Source of the DNA: CAYGFH01 sp964430295
Lineage (GTDB): Bacteria > Patescibacteriota > Microgenomatia > UBA10105 > UBA927
NCBI GenBank assembly: GCA_964430295.1
Contig: CAYSEV010000008.1
Span: forward strand, 1 to 43,749
Length of the DNA stretch: 43,749 nucleotides
Reading direction: 5' to 3'
The translations under genes and the position numbers were made by a program. Every line of letters begins with the position of its first letter. The stretch's first letter is position 1. The notes beneath the pieces were generated by a model that made no database searches, was not told the origin of the DNA, and worked only from the letters and a program-made list of their open reading frames with translations. Positions 34,010-41,311 of this stretch are shown in pieces.

Positions 34010-34726
34010 ATGCTTGAACTGTATTCAGTATTAGATTTTCAAAAAGGTGCTATAGAAGCTTCAAAAGCGCTTTCAGTTGCTGTAAACGCCGCCAAACCTA
34101 ATGGAGTTTTACTTCTTTTTTCCGGGGGATCTCCGCTTGAAATACTGCCATATCTTCCCAAAGATCTCTGTGATGATCATGTTACGATAGGTGTCAGTGA
34201 TGAGCGTTTCTCAGCAGACCCAACAATAAATAATTTTTCACAAGTTAACACTAAAATTTTGTTTAAGAAATCAATAGATACTCGTGTACTTCCAGAAGAA
34301 ACACTAGAGCAAATGGGATATCGGTTTGATACAGCACTCAAACAATGGAGAAATGAGAATCGGAATGGAACAATCATTATAACGCAGGGAATAGGGTTAG
34401 ACGGTCATACATCGGGTATGATGCCATACCCAGAGAATGCAGCGTATTTTCAATCATCTTTTTTGCATACAGACAATTGGGCAGTAGGATATGACGCAAA
34501 AGAAAAAAACAAATATCCGCTTCGCGTTACAACAACGGTTCCTTTCTTAACGCAACAGGTGGATCTGTCTGTTTTATTTGTCTGCGGAAACGATAAGCAA
34601 AAACCATTAACTGCGGTGCTTGCTTCAGATAAGGATATAGAAGCAGTTCCGGGCCGGGTCATTCATCATATGAAACATTGCCTCTTGTATACCGATTGTA
34701 CCGTTGATACAGTAGGTACTATATGA
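34010..34726 (+). CDS. pgl: 6-phosphogluconolactonase
   Basis: 238 residues of the glucosamine-6-phosphate isomerase/6-phosphogluconolactonase fold. Key motifs are LLLFSGGSPLEIL (phosphate-binding loop), IGVSDERFSADPTINNFSQV and ITQGIGLDGHTSGMMP, whose GLDGH holds the catalytic His and acidic residue. It hydrolyses 6-phosphogluconolactone, linking zwf and gnd. A deaminase role is possible for the fold, but the context of zwf, gnd and rpiB favours the lactonase. Its TGA overlaps the ATG of rpiB (ATGA), so the two are translationally coupled. Confidence 0.88.
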   Translation: MLELYSVLDFQKGAIEASKALSVAVNAAKPNGVLLLFSGGSPLEILPYLPKDLCDDHVTIGVSDERFSADPTINNFSQVNTKILFKKSIDTRVLPEETLEQMGYRFDTALKQWRNENRNGTIIITQGIGLDGHTSGMMPYPENAAYFQSSFLHTDNWAVGYDAKEKNKYPLRVTTTVPFLTQQVDLSVLFVCGNDKQKPLTAVLASDKDIEAVPGRVIHHMKHCLLYTDCTVDTVGTI

Positions 34727-35166
34727 TTATCTATATAGGTGCAGATCACAGAGGGTTCCATTTAAAAGAAAAGCTCGTTGCTTGGCTGCATGAGCAGGGT
34801 CATGATGTTATCGATTGCGGTAATACTGTCTATGATCCAGATGATGATTTTCCCGATTTTTCATTTTCAGTTGCTGACCGTGTTGTGGCGGATTCCGGCA
34901 GTCGGGGTGTTGTCATTTGCGGATCTGGTGGGGGCGTATCCATCGCTGCTAATAAGGTACGCGGGATTCGCTGCACAACAGCCGTACATGTATCGGATGT
35001 AAAACATAACAGACAAGCTGATGATATTAATGTATTGGCATTGTCAGCTGATTACACTGATTTTGATGAAGCAAAAGAGCTTATGCGGGCGTTCACTCTG
35101 GTCGAGTTTGATGCGCAAGAAAAACATAATAGAAGACTCAATAAAATTGCACAAAGGGAGATTTGA
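34723..35166 (+). CDS. rpiB: Ribose-5-phosphate isomerase B
   Basis: 147 residues, normal for RpiB/LacAB. It interconverts ribose 5-phosphate and ribulose 5-phosphate. Visible features are YIGADHRGFHLKE (D8, H9 for substrate binding), GVVICGSGGGVSIAANKVRGIRC with the catalytic Cys (C66) and the anion-binding glycine loop, and HNRQADDINVLALSA. The family consensus CGTGIGMSIAANK is here CGSGGGVSIAANK, a mild change. It overlaps pgl by 4 bp and its last codons carry GGGAG, the ribosome site for rpe. Confidence 0.95.
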   Translation: MIIYIGADHRGFHLKEKLVAWLHEQGHDVIDCGNTVYDPDDDFPDFSFSVADRVVADSGSRGVVICGSGGGVSIAANKVRGIRCTTAVHVSDVKHNRQADDINVLALSADYTDFDEAKELMRAFTLVEFDAQEKHNRRLNKIAQREI

Positions 35167-35168
35167 TT

Positions 35169-35813
35169 ATGATAGATATTATACCTGGTATATTGGAAAA
35201 AGAGTGGTCGAGAATAGAAGAACGGCTCAAGCTTGTCGCTCCCCATGTAGATTGGGTACAGATTGATATAGCAGATAACACACTTGTGCCAAACGAAACG
35301 CTTCTCGACTTTACAAACTTTTCACCCGATAAATTATCTTCCGAGCTCAAACATTTGTCATTTGAAGCACATCTGATGGTTGCAAATCCGGAAAAGTATA
35401 TTAAACCGCTTGCTGACGCAGGATTCAAACGTATTATTGCACATGTGGAATGTATAGATCCGCGCATGTTTTTAGATCAGGCGACGTATGAACATGTGGA
35501 AGTTGGAATTGCCATTGATGGTCCGTCAGAACTTGAAATGGTTGAACCGTTTCTGGATCACGTAGATACTGTTCTGGTTATGACTATAGAAGCAGGATTT
35601 AGTGGTCAGGAATTTATGCAGGATACGGTTGAAAAAATCCGCAGGATTCATGAAAATCTTCCGGACCTTCCGATTGAGGTGGATGGTGGGATTACCGATA
35701 AATCATCAAAAGTGGTCAGGGATGCGGGTGCTACACGCTTGGTTTCAACATCGTTTATCTTTAAACATCCGGATGGAGTAGCAGCGGCTATTGAACACTT
35801 GAAAAACGGTTAA
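35169..35813 (+). CDS. rpe: Ribulose-phosphate 3-epimerase family protein
   Basis: 214 residues from the ATG at 35169, with GGGAG 8 nt upstream; TTG at 35163 is in frame but less likely. A TIM-barrel of the Rpe family, interconverting ribulose 5-phosphate and xylulose 5-phosphate. Visible motifs are IDIADNTLVPN, FEAHLMVANPEKY, IIAHVE, VMTIEAGFSGQEF and EVDGGITDKS. The usual first metal motif H-x-D-x-M-D reads Q-I-D-I-A-D, so one of the four metal ligands appears to be Gln. The second His (HLMV) and the Asp of VDGGI remain. Its place between rpiB and tkt supports the function, though altered metal use or activity is possible. Confidence 0.9.
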   Translation: MIDIIPGILEKEWSRIEERLKLVAPHVDWVQIDIADNTLVPNETLLDFTNFSPDKLSSELKHLSFEAHLMVANPEKYIKPLADAGFKRIIAHVECIDPRMFLDQATYEHVEVGIAIDGPSELEMVEPFLDHVDTVLVMTIEAGFSGQEFMQDTVEKIRRIHENLPDLPIEVDGGITDKSSKVVRDAGATRLVSTSFIFKHPDGVAAAIEHLKNG

Positions 35814-36187
35814 CTCATAAGCCACTCTATTGCAGAATTTTCATCTCCAAAAATTTGCATTGTATTTTCGTTTTGTTCAGCAATCGAAATGATGATATCG
35901 ATGGTTTCGTTAATCATAGAATTTACGCTGACAAATGCATGTTTTTTAAACGCTCGCTTTTGCAGTTGCTCTGAATACAGAACCTGAGCTTCAAGAGTCA
36001 CATGCGTAGTTTTTTTAAAGTTGTGAAGGACGGTTGATTGTTTCACTAAAACGATTTCATTCACGTCTTCGATCTTTTTTATCACGGCTGTCATCTCATT
36101 TTTTGTAATATGTCCCACAAAGTCTATGTATAGTATCCTTTTTTCTTGATCCCATTTAATTTGAGGCGTCGTATCAGTATAAATCAT
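35810..36187 (-). CDS. Small soluble protein, STAS/SpoIIAA-like fold suspected
   Basis: 125 residues from the ATG at 36187 (MIYTDTTPQIKWDQEKRILYIDFVGHI); the upstream ATG at 36223 lies within the promoter. No membrane helix or signal peptide. The opening strand pair RILYIDFVGHITKNEMTAVIKKIED, the hydrophobic VSVNSMINETIDIIISIAEQ and the C-terminal MQIFGDENSAIEWL resemble SpoIIAA/STAS-like proteins annotated around EWL ends. This is a fold guess. It lies antisense inside the pentose phosphate cluster and overlaps the end of rpe by 4 bp. It has its own leaderless promoter, divergent from tkt. Confidence 0.65.
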   Translation of the reverse strand: MIYTDTTPQIKWDQEKRILYIDFVGHITKNEMTAVIKKIEDVNEIVLVKQSTVLHNFKKTTHVTLEAQVLYSEQLQKRAFKKHAFVSVNSMINETIDIIISIAEQNENTMQIFGDENSAIEWLMS

Positions 36188-36194
36188 GTTGTAG

Positions 36195-36223
36195 ATAGTA
36201 TTACAATATGTATGATAATTCAA
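36195..36223 (-). promoter_or_regulatory. Promoter of the minus-strand small protein
   Basis: On the minus strand, TTGAAT (36223-36218), a 17-nt spacer, then TACTAT (36200-36195), 7 nt before the ATG at 36187. The spacing is optimal and a leaderless transcript is implied. Confidence 0.5.
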
Positions 36224-36237
36224 GTGGATATATACAC

Positions 36238-36267
36238 TGGACGACCTGATGTACTATCAGGTATGAT
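36238..36267 (+). promoter_or_regulatory. Promoter of tkt
   Basis: TGGACG (36238-36243), 18 nt, TATGAT (36262-36267), then 6 nt to the ATG at 36274. It is divergent from the small minus-strand gene. No Shine-Dalgarno is visible. Confidence 0.45.
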
Positions 36268-36273
36268 AGCTCT

Positions 36274-38124
36274 ATGAATACAACACTCATCAACCTCACA
36301 AAACGTATCCGCCATGATATCCTTACCATAACGACAACGGCAGGTTCCGGACATCCGTCTTCATCGCTAAGCGCTGTTGAGATTATGACGGTGCTTTTCT
36401 TTAAACATTTACGCTACGATCTGAAGAATCCGAAAAATCAGCAAAATGATCGGGTCATATTCAGTAAAGGTCATGCGTCACCCTTGTATTATTCACTGTA
36501 CGCTGCTGCCGGTGCTATTTCTGCTGAAGAACTGTTGGCGTATCGTACATTTGACAGTGTTTTGGAAGGACATCCGACAGAACGGTTTGCATATACGGAG
36601 GCCGCAACAGGATCCTTGGGTCAGGGATTAAGTATTGGACTAGGGGAAGCGTTGGCACTCTCCCTTATGAAGTCACCCGGAAGAGTGTTTGTTTTATGTG
36701 GAGATGGTGAGATCGCTGAAGGTTCTGTCTGGGAAGCTGCGGCTGCAGCAAGTTATAAAAAAGCGGAGAATCTGTTTTTATTTGTAGATGTTAATCGTTT
36801 GGGGCAATCGGATCCGACCATGTATGGTCACGATATCACTGTGTTCCAAAAACGGTTTGAGGCATTTGGATGGAGAGTTATCACAATTGAAGACGGAAAT
36901 AATCTAGATACTGTCGAAACAGCATTTGATGGCATAGTCAAAACGGATGGCAGGCCCACAGTCATATTGGCAAAAACCAAAAAAGGTGCAGGCATTTCAT
37001 TTATTGAAGACAAAGATGGTTGGCATGGCAAGCCTTTGTCAAAAGACGAACTTACAAAGGCATTAGCTGAGCTTGGCGTCGTAGATATGAGCCTTATTGG
37101 GCAAGTACAAAAGCCTTTAAACGCAGATGGTTCATCGTTCAGTATTCAGAGCAAATCTAACAATGAACCATCAACTATTAACTATGAACCAAACAAATCG
37201 GTAGCCACACGCAAAGCCTTTGGTAACGCCCTCAAACGACTTGGTGAATCCCACCCTGAAATTGTTGCCATAGATGGAGATACCAAAAATTCCACCTATA
37301 TTGATGCATTTGGCAAAGCATTCGCTGATCGGTTTGTTGAACTATTTATAGCTGAACAAAATATGGCAGGTGTCGCAGTCGGATTTTCTGCCAGAGGATT
37401 TCATCCTGTCATGGCTTCTTTTGCCTGTTTTCTGTCTCGTGCCGCAGATCAGATTCGCATGGCTGCGTTTTCTGGAAGTAATATTCTGGTTGATGGATCT
37501 CATGCCGGTGTTTCAATTGGTGAAGACGGGCCATCGCAAATGGGACTTGAAGATCTCTCATTATTCCGGTCTGTTCGAGGTTCTACTGTATTTTACCCAT
37601 CGGATGCGATATCAACAGAACGGCTTACTGAAATTGCTTTGGGACAAAAGGGCATTGTCTATATACGTACCAGCCGTCCGGAAACACCAATACTGTATAA
37701 GACAGACGAATCATTTGCGGTTGGCGGCAGTAAGACCTTTGAGTCATCAGTCATGGGTAATGGACAACTCGTCACAATAATAGCAGCAGGGGTGACGCTA
37801 CATGAGGCATTGAAAGCGCAAAAGACACTGGCCGAAGAACACATTGCCGTACGGGTAATCGATTGTTATAGCGTAAAACCAATAGATACAGCTGCACTGA
37901 AGAAGGCGGGTTTAGAATCCAAAGCAATCATTGTTGTTGAAGATCATTACAAAGAAGGTGGATTGGGAGAAGCTGTTATGTCTGCTCTCGCTGATTCTTC
38001 ACATCCCCCTATTCAGCATTTGGCAGTTACAAAGACACCGCGTTCAGGGAAAGCTACGGAGTTATTAGCATATGAGGAAATTGACGCGATTGCTATTATG
38101 AAAGCCGTGAAGGGAATCAATTGA
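36274..38124 (+). CDS. tkt: Transketolase, full length in one chain
   Basis: 616 residues. It moves two-carbon units between sugar phosphates using thiamine diphosphate. The N-terminal part has TTAGSGHPSSSLSAVEI, SKGHASPLYYSLYAAAG and VLCGDGEIAEGSVWEAAAAAS (ThDP/Mg region). The central part has AEQNMAGVAVGFSARGF and DGPSQMGLEDLSLFRS, and the C-terminal domain RVIDCYSVKPID and VVEDHYKEGGLGEAV. Between the N-terminal and pyrimidine domains is a low-complexity linker (nt 37159-37194, NNEPSTINYEPN) that looks like inserted repeat sequence. About 616 residues is shorter than the 660 or so of E. coli but similar to the compact or vertebrate-like type. It overlaps the next gene by 1 bp. Confidence 0.96.
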   Translation: MNTTLINLTKRIRHDILTITTTAGSGHPSSSLSAVEIMTVLFFKHLRYDLKNPKNQQNDRVIFSKGHASPLYYSLYAAAGAISAEELLAYRTFDSVLEGHPTERFAYTEAATGSLGQGLSIGLGEALALSLMKSPGRVFVLCGDGEIAEGSVWEAAAAASYKKAENLFLFVDVNRLGQSDPTMYGHDITVFQKRFEAFGWRVITIEDGNNLDTVETAFDGIVKTDGRPTVILAKTKKGAGISFIEDKDGWHGKPLSKDELTKALAELGVVDMSLIGQVQKPLNADGSSFSIQSKSNNEPSTINYEPNKSVATRKAFGNALKRLGESHPEIVAIDGDTKNSTYIDAFGKAFADRFVELFIAEQNMAGVAVGFSARGFHPVMASFACFLSRAADQIRMAAFSGSNILVDGSHAGVSIGEDGPSQMGLEDLSLFRSVRGSTVFYPSDAISTERLTEIALGQKGIVYIRTSRPETPILYKTDESFAVGGSKTFESSVMGNGQLVTIIAAGVTLHEALKAQKTLAEEHIAVRVIDCYSVKPIDTAALKKAGLESKAIIVVEDHYKEGGLGEAVMSALADSSHPPIQHLAVTKTPRSGKATELLAYEEIDAIAIMKAVKGIN

Positions 38125-38471
38125 TGACAATTATATATGGAGTTGATACAACAAAGCCTGTATCTCCACATGATGTGAGGGATGCTATCGTTGCCTGTTT
38201 TGTATCTGCGCATTCCGATGCATTGGAGGATTTAAAAAACTATGCTGCAGATATAAAAAATGATGAGTTTGAGAGAATGAAAGTGTTGAACGTTCAGCAG
38301 ATGATCCGGAGTTTTTTCAAGGAAGTAGGTGGGGATTTTGAAGCACCTACAAAAGAATCTATTGTGAAGGTAATGGAAAAACTTAAAGAGTTTGCCGTAC
38401 ATTTTAGAAATCCTGAAATTATTTCGAAACACTATACAGAAATAATAGAATTAGTTAAGGCATTGCCTTGA
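38124..38471 (+). CDS. Conserved-looking small protein between tkt and tal
   Basis: 115 residues from the ATG at 38124, which shares its A with the tkt stop TGA. It is soluble and mostly helical. The N-terminal part (IYGVDTTKPVSPHDVRDAIVACFVSAHSD) is followed by a helix-rich region (VLNVQQMIRSFFKEVGGDFEAPTKESIVKVMEKLKEFA) and EIISKHYTEIIELVKAL. I do not recognise a family. Tight coupling to tkt and an AAGGAG at its end serving tal mean it belongs to the same transcript. It may be an accessory to carbon metabolism, but nothing in the sequence shows what it does. Confidence 0.75.
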   Translation: MTIIYGVDTTKPVSPHDVRDAIVACFVSAHSDALEDLKNYAADIKNDEFERMKVLNVQQMIRSFFKEVGGDFEAPTKESIVKVMEKLKEFAVHFRNPEIISKHYTEIIELVKALP

Positions 38472-38483
38472 AAGGAGTACAGT

Positions 38484-39341
38484 ATGCAGTTTCCATCAAA
38501 AATTTATATAGACGGGGGAGATCCTAAGGAAACAAAAGAAGCGGATGAGCTTCTAAAAAAAGCCGGATACCACGGACTTGATGGGCAAACAACGAACCCT
38601 TCACTTATCGTCAAAAACTTAGCTACAAAAAATCAGGGTGTCAAAGTTTCGATGAACGATGCATTTGAAGAATATAAGAAAATTGTACAGGAAATGAGCA
38701 GCATTATCCCCGATGCAAAGATATCTATACAGGTTATCGGTGATCCTGCCGTCATGACAAAAGAAATGATGCTTGCGCAGGCTCGTGAGCGGTTGACATG
38801 GATTCCAAACGCTATTATCAAGCTTCCGTGCACATCAGAAGGCCTTGCAACGGCAGCTGAATTTTGTACAGAAGGACCGATCAATGTAACCCTAAACTTC
38901 TCACTCGAACAAGCTGCTGCTGTTTATAGTGCTACATCACTTCATACACATGACGTATTTATTTCACCATTCGTCGGCAGGTTTGACGATAGAGGTGAAA
39001 AAGGCATGGATTTCATAGCAAATGAGCTCGCTACGCTTTCCAAAGGTGACGGGCATGTTCAGGTAATCACAGCCAGTGTCAGGTCACTCGATCATTTACT
39101 ATACGCACTGAAACTAAAAAGTCATATTGTTACCATACCATTCAAAGTATTCAAAGCGTGGGCAGACGGTGGGTTTACATTGCCGTCAGATGACTTTGTG
39201 TATAACCCTGCAGGGCTTACTGAAATGCCGTTTCATGAAGTAACGCTGGATAATGAGTGGCAGTCGTATGACATTGCACATCCGTTAACTCAAGCCGGCG
39301 TTGCTAAATTTTGGGAAGACTGGAAATCCATCGTGGCGTAA
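38484..39341 (+). CDS. tal: Transaldolase
   Basis: 285 residues with an AAAGGAG site. A class I TIM-barrel transaldolase that transfers dihydroxyacetone units between sugar phosphates. Visible motifs are IYIDGGDPKE at the first strand, LDGQTTNPSLIVK (the usual TTNPSL loop), NAIIKLPCTSEGL with the Schiff-base lysine K113, INVTLNFSLEQAAAVY, and VFISPFVGRFDDRG (family SPFVGR-D). It ends with a region (DDFVYNPAGLTEMPFHEVTL) less usual for small TalC enzymes, so it is intermediate between the short TalC and longer TalB types. It is the last gene of the pentose phosphate cluster. Confidence 0.95.
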   Translation: MQFPSKIYIDGGDPKETKEADELLKKAGYHGLDGQTTNPSLIVKNLATKNQGVKVSMNDAFEEYKKIVQEMSSIIPDAKISIQVIGDPAVMTKEMMLAQARERLTWIPNAIIKLPCTSEGLATAAEFCTEGPINVTLNFSLEQAAAVYSATSLHTHDVFISPFVGRFDDRGEKGMDFIANELATLSKGDGHVQVITASVRSLDHLLYALKLKSHIVTIPFKVFKAWADGGFTLPSDDFVYNPAGLTEMPFHEVTLDNEWQSYDIAHPLTQAGVAKFWEDWKSIVA

Positions 39342-39355
39342 ATCCATGTATACCG

Positions 39356-39361
39356 TATAAT
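39356..39361 (+). promoter_or_regulatory. -10 element of the CoA biosynthesis gene
   Basis: TATAAT ends 6 nt before the ATG at 39368. It also argues against the in-frame ATG at 39362, which directly abuts the hexamer. No clear -35. Confidence 0.5.
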
Positions 39362-39367
39362 ATGCGC

Positions 39368-40339
39368 ATGTATAAGCATATTGTTGTTGGCGGCACCTTT
39401 GACGGACTGCACAAAGGCCATATCTTTTTTTTAAAACAGGCAATTGCATCGGCTCATGTAGTTACAATTGGTCTTACCAGTGAAGCATATATTCGCAGGT
39501 TCAAAAAAGATGCTGGGGTCACACCATATAGCAACAGATATAGAGAACTTACCTCATGGCTAAGAAAGAAGGGAGTTGCCGATCGTGTCCATATTGTCCC
39601 ACTGGATAATAAGTGGGGACCGGTTCTTCTCCCTGATGGGTTTGATAGTATAGCTATAACTTCACAAAATAAAGAAACTGCATTGGAAATAAATACAATA
39701 CGAACTGAGCGTGGCCTTCCACCTCTTGCGCTCGTACCTATCGATCTTATTGCTGCAGAAGATGAAAAACCAATTTCTTCGACACGAATCAGAAAAGGGG
39801 AAATAGACAAAAAAGGCGCACTGCTGCTCCCTGATTCTCTTCGGGGAGATCTGCAAAAACCATTGGGTGAAATACTACCACAAAACCAATGTAAAGCACA
39901 TATTCTTTCGCACAAAGATGATATTTGCATCACAGTGGGAGATGTGACAACAGAAACAGTATTTTATTGCGGTGTTCAACCATCACTCATTATCATAGAT
40001 TTACAGGTGGAAAGAAAACCATATCAGTCATTGGAAGCGTATAAGCTTCCCAAAAAATATGAGGTTCTGCATATAAAAAGTGGACCGGGATATATATCTA
40101 AAACAGCACTCAAAGCCCTGAATACCTGGAAAAAGACATTGAAAGAACGAAAAAGATTGGCGCTTATTGTCGAGGGAGAGGAAGATTTGCTTGTATTACC
40201 TGCAATTGCAGCTGCACCAGTCGGAAGCATTGTCTACTATGGTTCACCACCTATTTCCGGTATGGAAGGGTTGGTAGAAGTGATCGTTTCAACGTCTCTC
40301 AAAAAACAGGTAACGCACATATTAAGCAAGTTTGTTTAG
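39368..40339 (+). CDS. Fusion of archaeal-type phosphopantetheine adenylyltransferase and GTP-dependent dephospho-CoA kinase (DUF359)
   Basis: 323 residues. The N-terminal part (about 1-150) is a nucleotidyltransferase: GGTFDGLHKGH has the HxGH motif (H15-H18), and ISSTRIRKGEID is the second conserved motif, in the form of the archaeal PPAT (COG1019) rather than bacterial CoaD. The C-terminal part (about 155-323) has LPDSLRGDLQKPLGEIL and VEGEEDLLVLPAIAAAPVGS (E271-D273), the signature of DUF359, shown in Thermococcus to be a GTP-dependent dephospho-CoA kinase. One chain would thus carry out the last two steps of CoA synthesis. A fusion of these archaeal-type domains in a bacterial-looking window is unusual. 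Transfer from archaea is inferred. Confidence 0.9.
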   Translation: MYKHIVVGGTFDGLHKGHIFFLKQAIASAHVVTIGLTSEAYIRRFKKDAGVTPYSNRYRELTSWLRKKGVADRVHIVPLDNKWGPVLLPDGFDSIAITSQNKETALEINTIRTERGLPPLALVPIDLIAAEDEKPISSTRIRKGEIDKKGALLLPDSLRGDLQKPLGEILPQNQCKAHILSHKDDICITVGDVTTETVFYCGVQPSLIIIDLQVERKPYQSLEAYKLPKKYEVLHIKSGPGYISKTALKALNTWKKTLKERKRLALIVEGEEDLLVLPAIAAAPVGSIVYYGSPPISGMEGLVEVIVSTSLKKQVTHILSKFV

Positions 40340-40444
40340 GATCCTGTCATTACTCTCTCAAATACATGGATCTACAGAACGTTGTATGATACATGTAATA
40401 GATAAAAATCTTTGGGTTGGGTCGAGTATGAGAAAGAAAAAAAT

Positions 40445-41311
40445 ATGACACTCTATGTTCCGGATGTTAAAACGAAGCGTTGGGTTATTATTTCCGAAAA
40501 TCGATCAGGTCGCCCCGACGATATAAAAAGAAATGTGCCTGCACTGAGCGAGCGTAGCGAGTCGAAGTGTCCGTTTTGCTCAGGAAATGAGCATATGACT
40601 CCACCGGAATTATACAGAATTGGCACAGGAGGAAAAGAAGAACGTGGATGGCAGGTTCGCGTTGTTCCAAATAAATTTCCTATTACAGACACGCACGAAG
40701 TGTTTATCCATAGCCCATCACATGATCAAGATGTATCTCTCTTACCACTCTCGCAGGTAGAACAAATTTTTCATGCGTATAGAGACAGATATCTGGCACA
40801 CGCCACAGACGGTCATGTGATCATTTTTTGCAATCATGGCCACATGGCAGGCGCAAGTTTAGCTCACCCGCATAGCCAACTCGTTGTTGTGGCTCATCAG
40901 ATAACGTTTGACGCTCTGTCCCGTGAGCCTGTCAGGAATGTTGTGGAATCTCTGGATGGATTTGTTTCGTACTGCCCGGATTTTTCCCAGTGGCCATATG
41001 AAGTATGGATCTCTTCAGAACATGATACTACGACTTTCGGTGATACTACAAATATGGAGTTATCTATTGTTGCAAAGCTCCTTCAAAAAACCATCAGGCG
41101 TCTGCGCACTATCCATACGCAAAAGCAGCTGTCCAAGTCTGAATCAGAAAAACAGGAGTTTTCTTATAATTATTATATTTCGCATACAAACAATTGGTTT
41201 ATTCGTGTTATACCACGATTTATTCATCGGGCAGGGTTTGAGTTGGGAAGTGGCTTGAGTGTAAATACGATATCTCCTCAGTTCGCTTCACAGGAGCTTA
41301 TTCATGCCTGA
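40445..41311 (+). CDS. galT: GalT-family nucleotidyltransferase (galactose-1-phosphate uridylyltransferase-like)
   Basis: 288 residues from the ATG at 40445; the upstream in-frame ATG at 40412 gives a polar extension without family features. A HIT-fold enzyme that would exchange a nucleotidyl group between a sugar 1-phosphate and a UDP- or ADP-sugar. CPFC (C42, C45) is the zinc-type motif. RVVPNKFPI is typical, and SLAHPHSQLVV holds the nucleophile motif HPH (141-143) with Gln145. A second metal region is less clear. Just before CPFC the residues LSERSESK come from a DNA repeat (40542-40569) not found in the family. The last 14 bp overlap the convergent transporter gene. The exact sugar is uncertain. 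Confidence 0.87.
   Translation: MTLYVPDVKTKRWVIISENRSGRPDDIKRNVPALSERSESKCPFCSGNEHMTPPELYRIGTGGKEERGWQVRVVPNKFPITDTHEVFIHSPSHDQDVSLLPLSQVEQIFHAYRDRYLAHATDGHVIIFCNHGHMAGASLAHPHSQLVVVAHQITFDALSREPVRNVVESLDGFVSYCPDFSQWPYEVWISSEHDTTTFGDTTNMELSIVAKLLQKTIRRLRTIHTQKQLSKSESEKQEFSYNYYISHTNNWFIRVIPRFIHRAGFELGSGLSVNTISPQFASQELIHA
40542..40569. repeat. Short repeat element inserted in frame in the GalT-like gene
   Basis: It begins CACTGAGCGAGCG and ends CGAGTCGAAGTG, with CACT/AGTG at the ends and GAGCGAG/GCGAG units inside. It is GC-rich against an AT-rich gene and is translated as LSERSESK. I recognise this sequence type as a widely scattered repeat in bacterial genomes (recollection, not searched). 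Confidence 0.55.

Noticed and set aside
39454..39933. 159-codon open frame on the minus strand
   Set aside because: It lies entirely antisense to the CoA fusion gene and has low-complexity composition with no family match.
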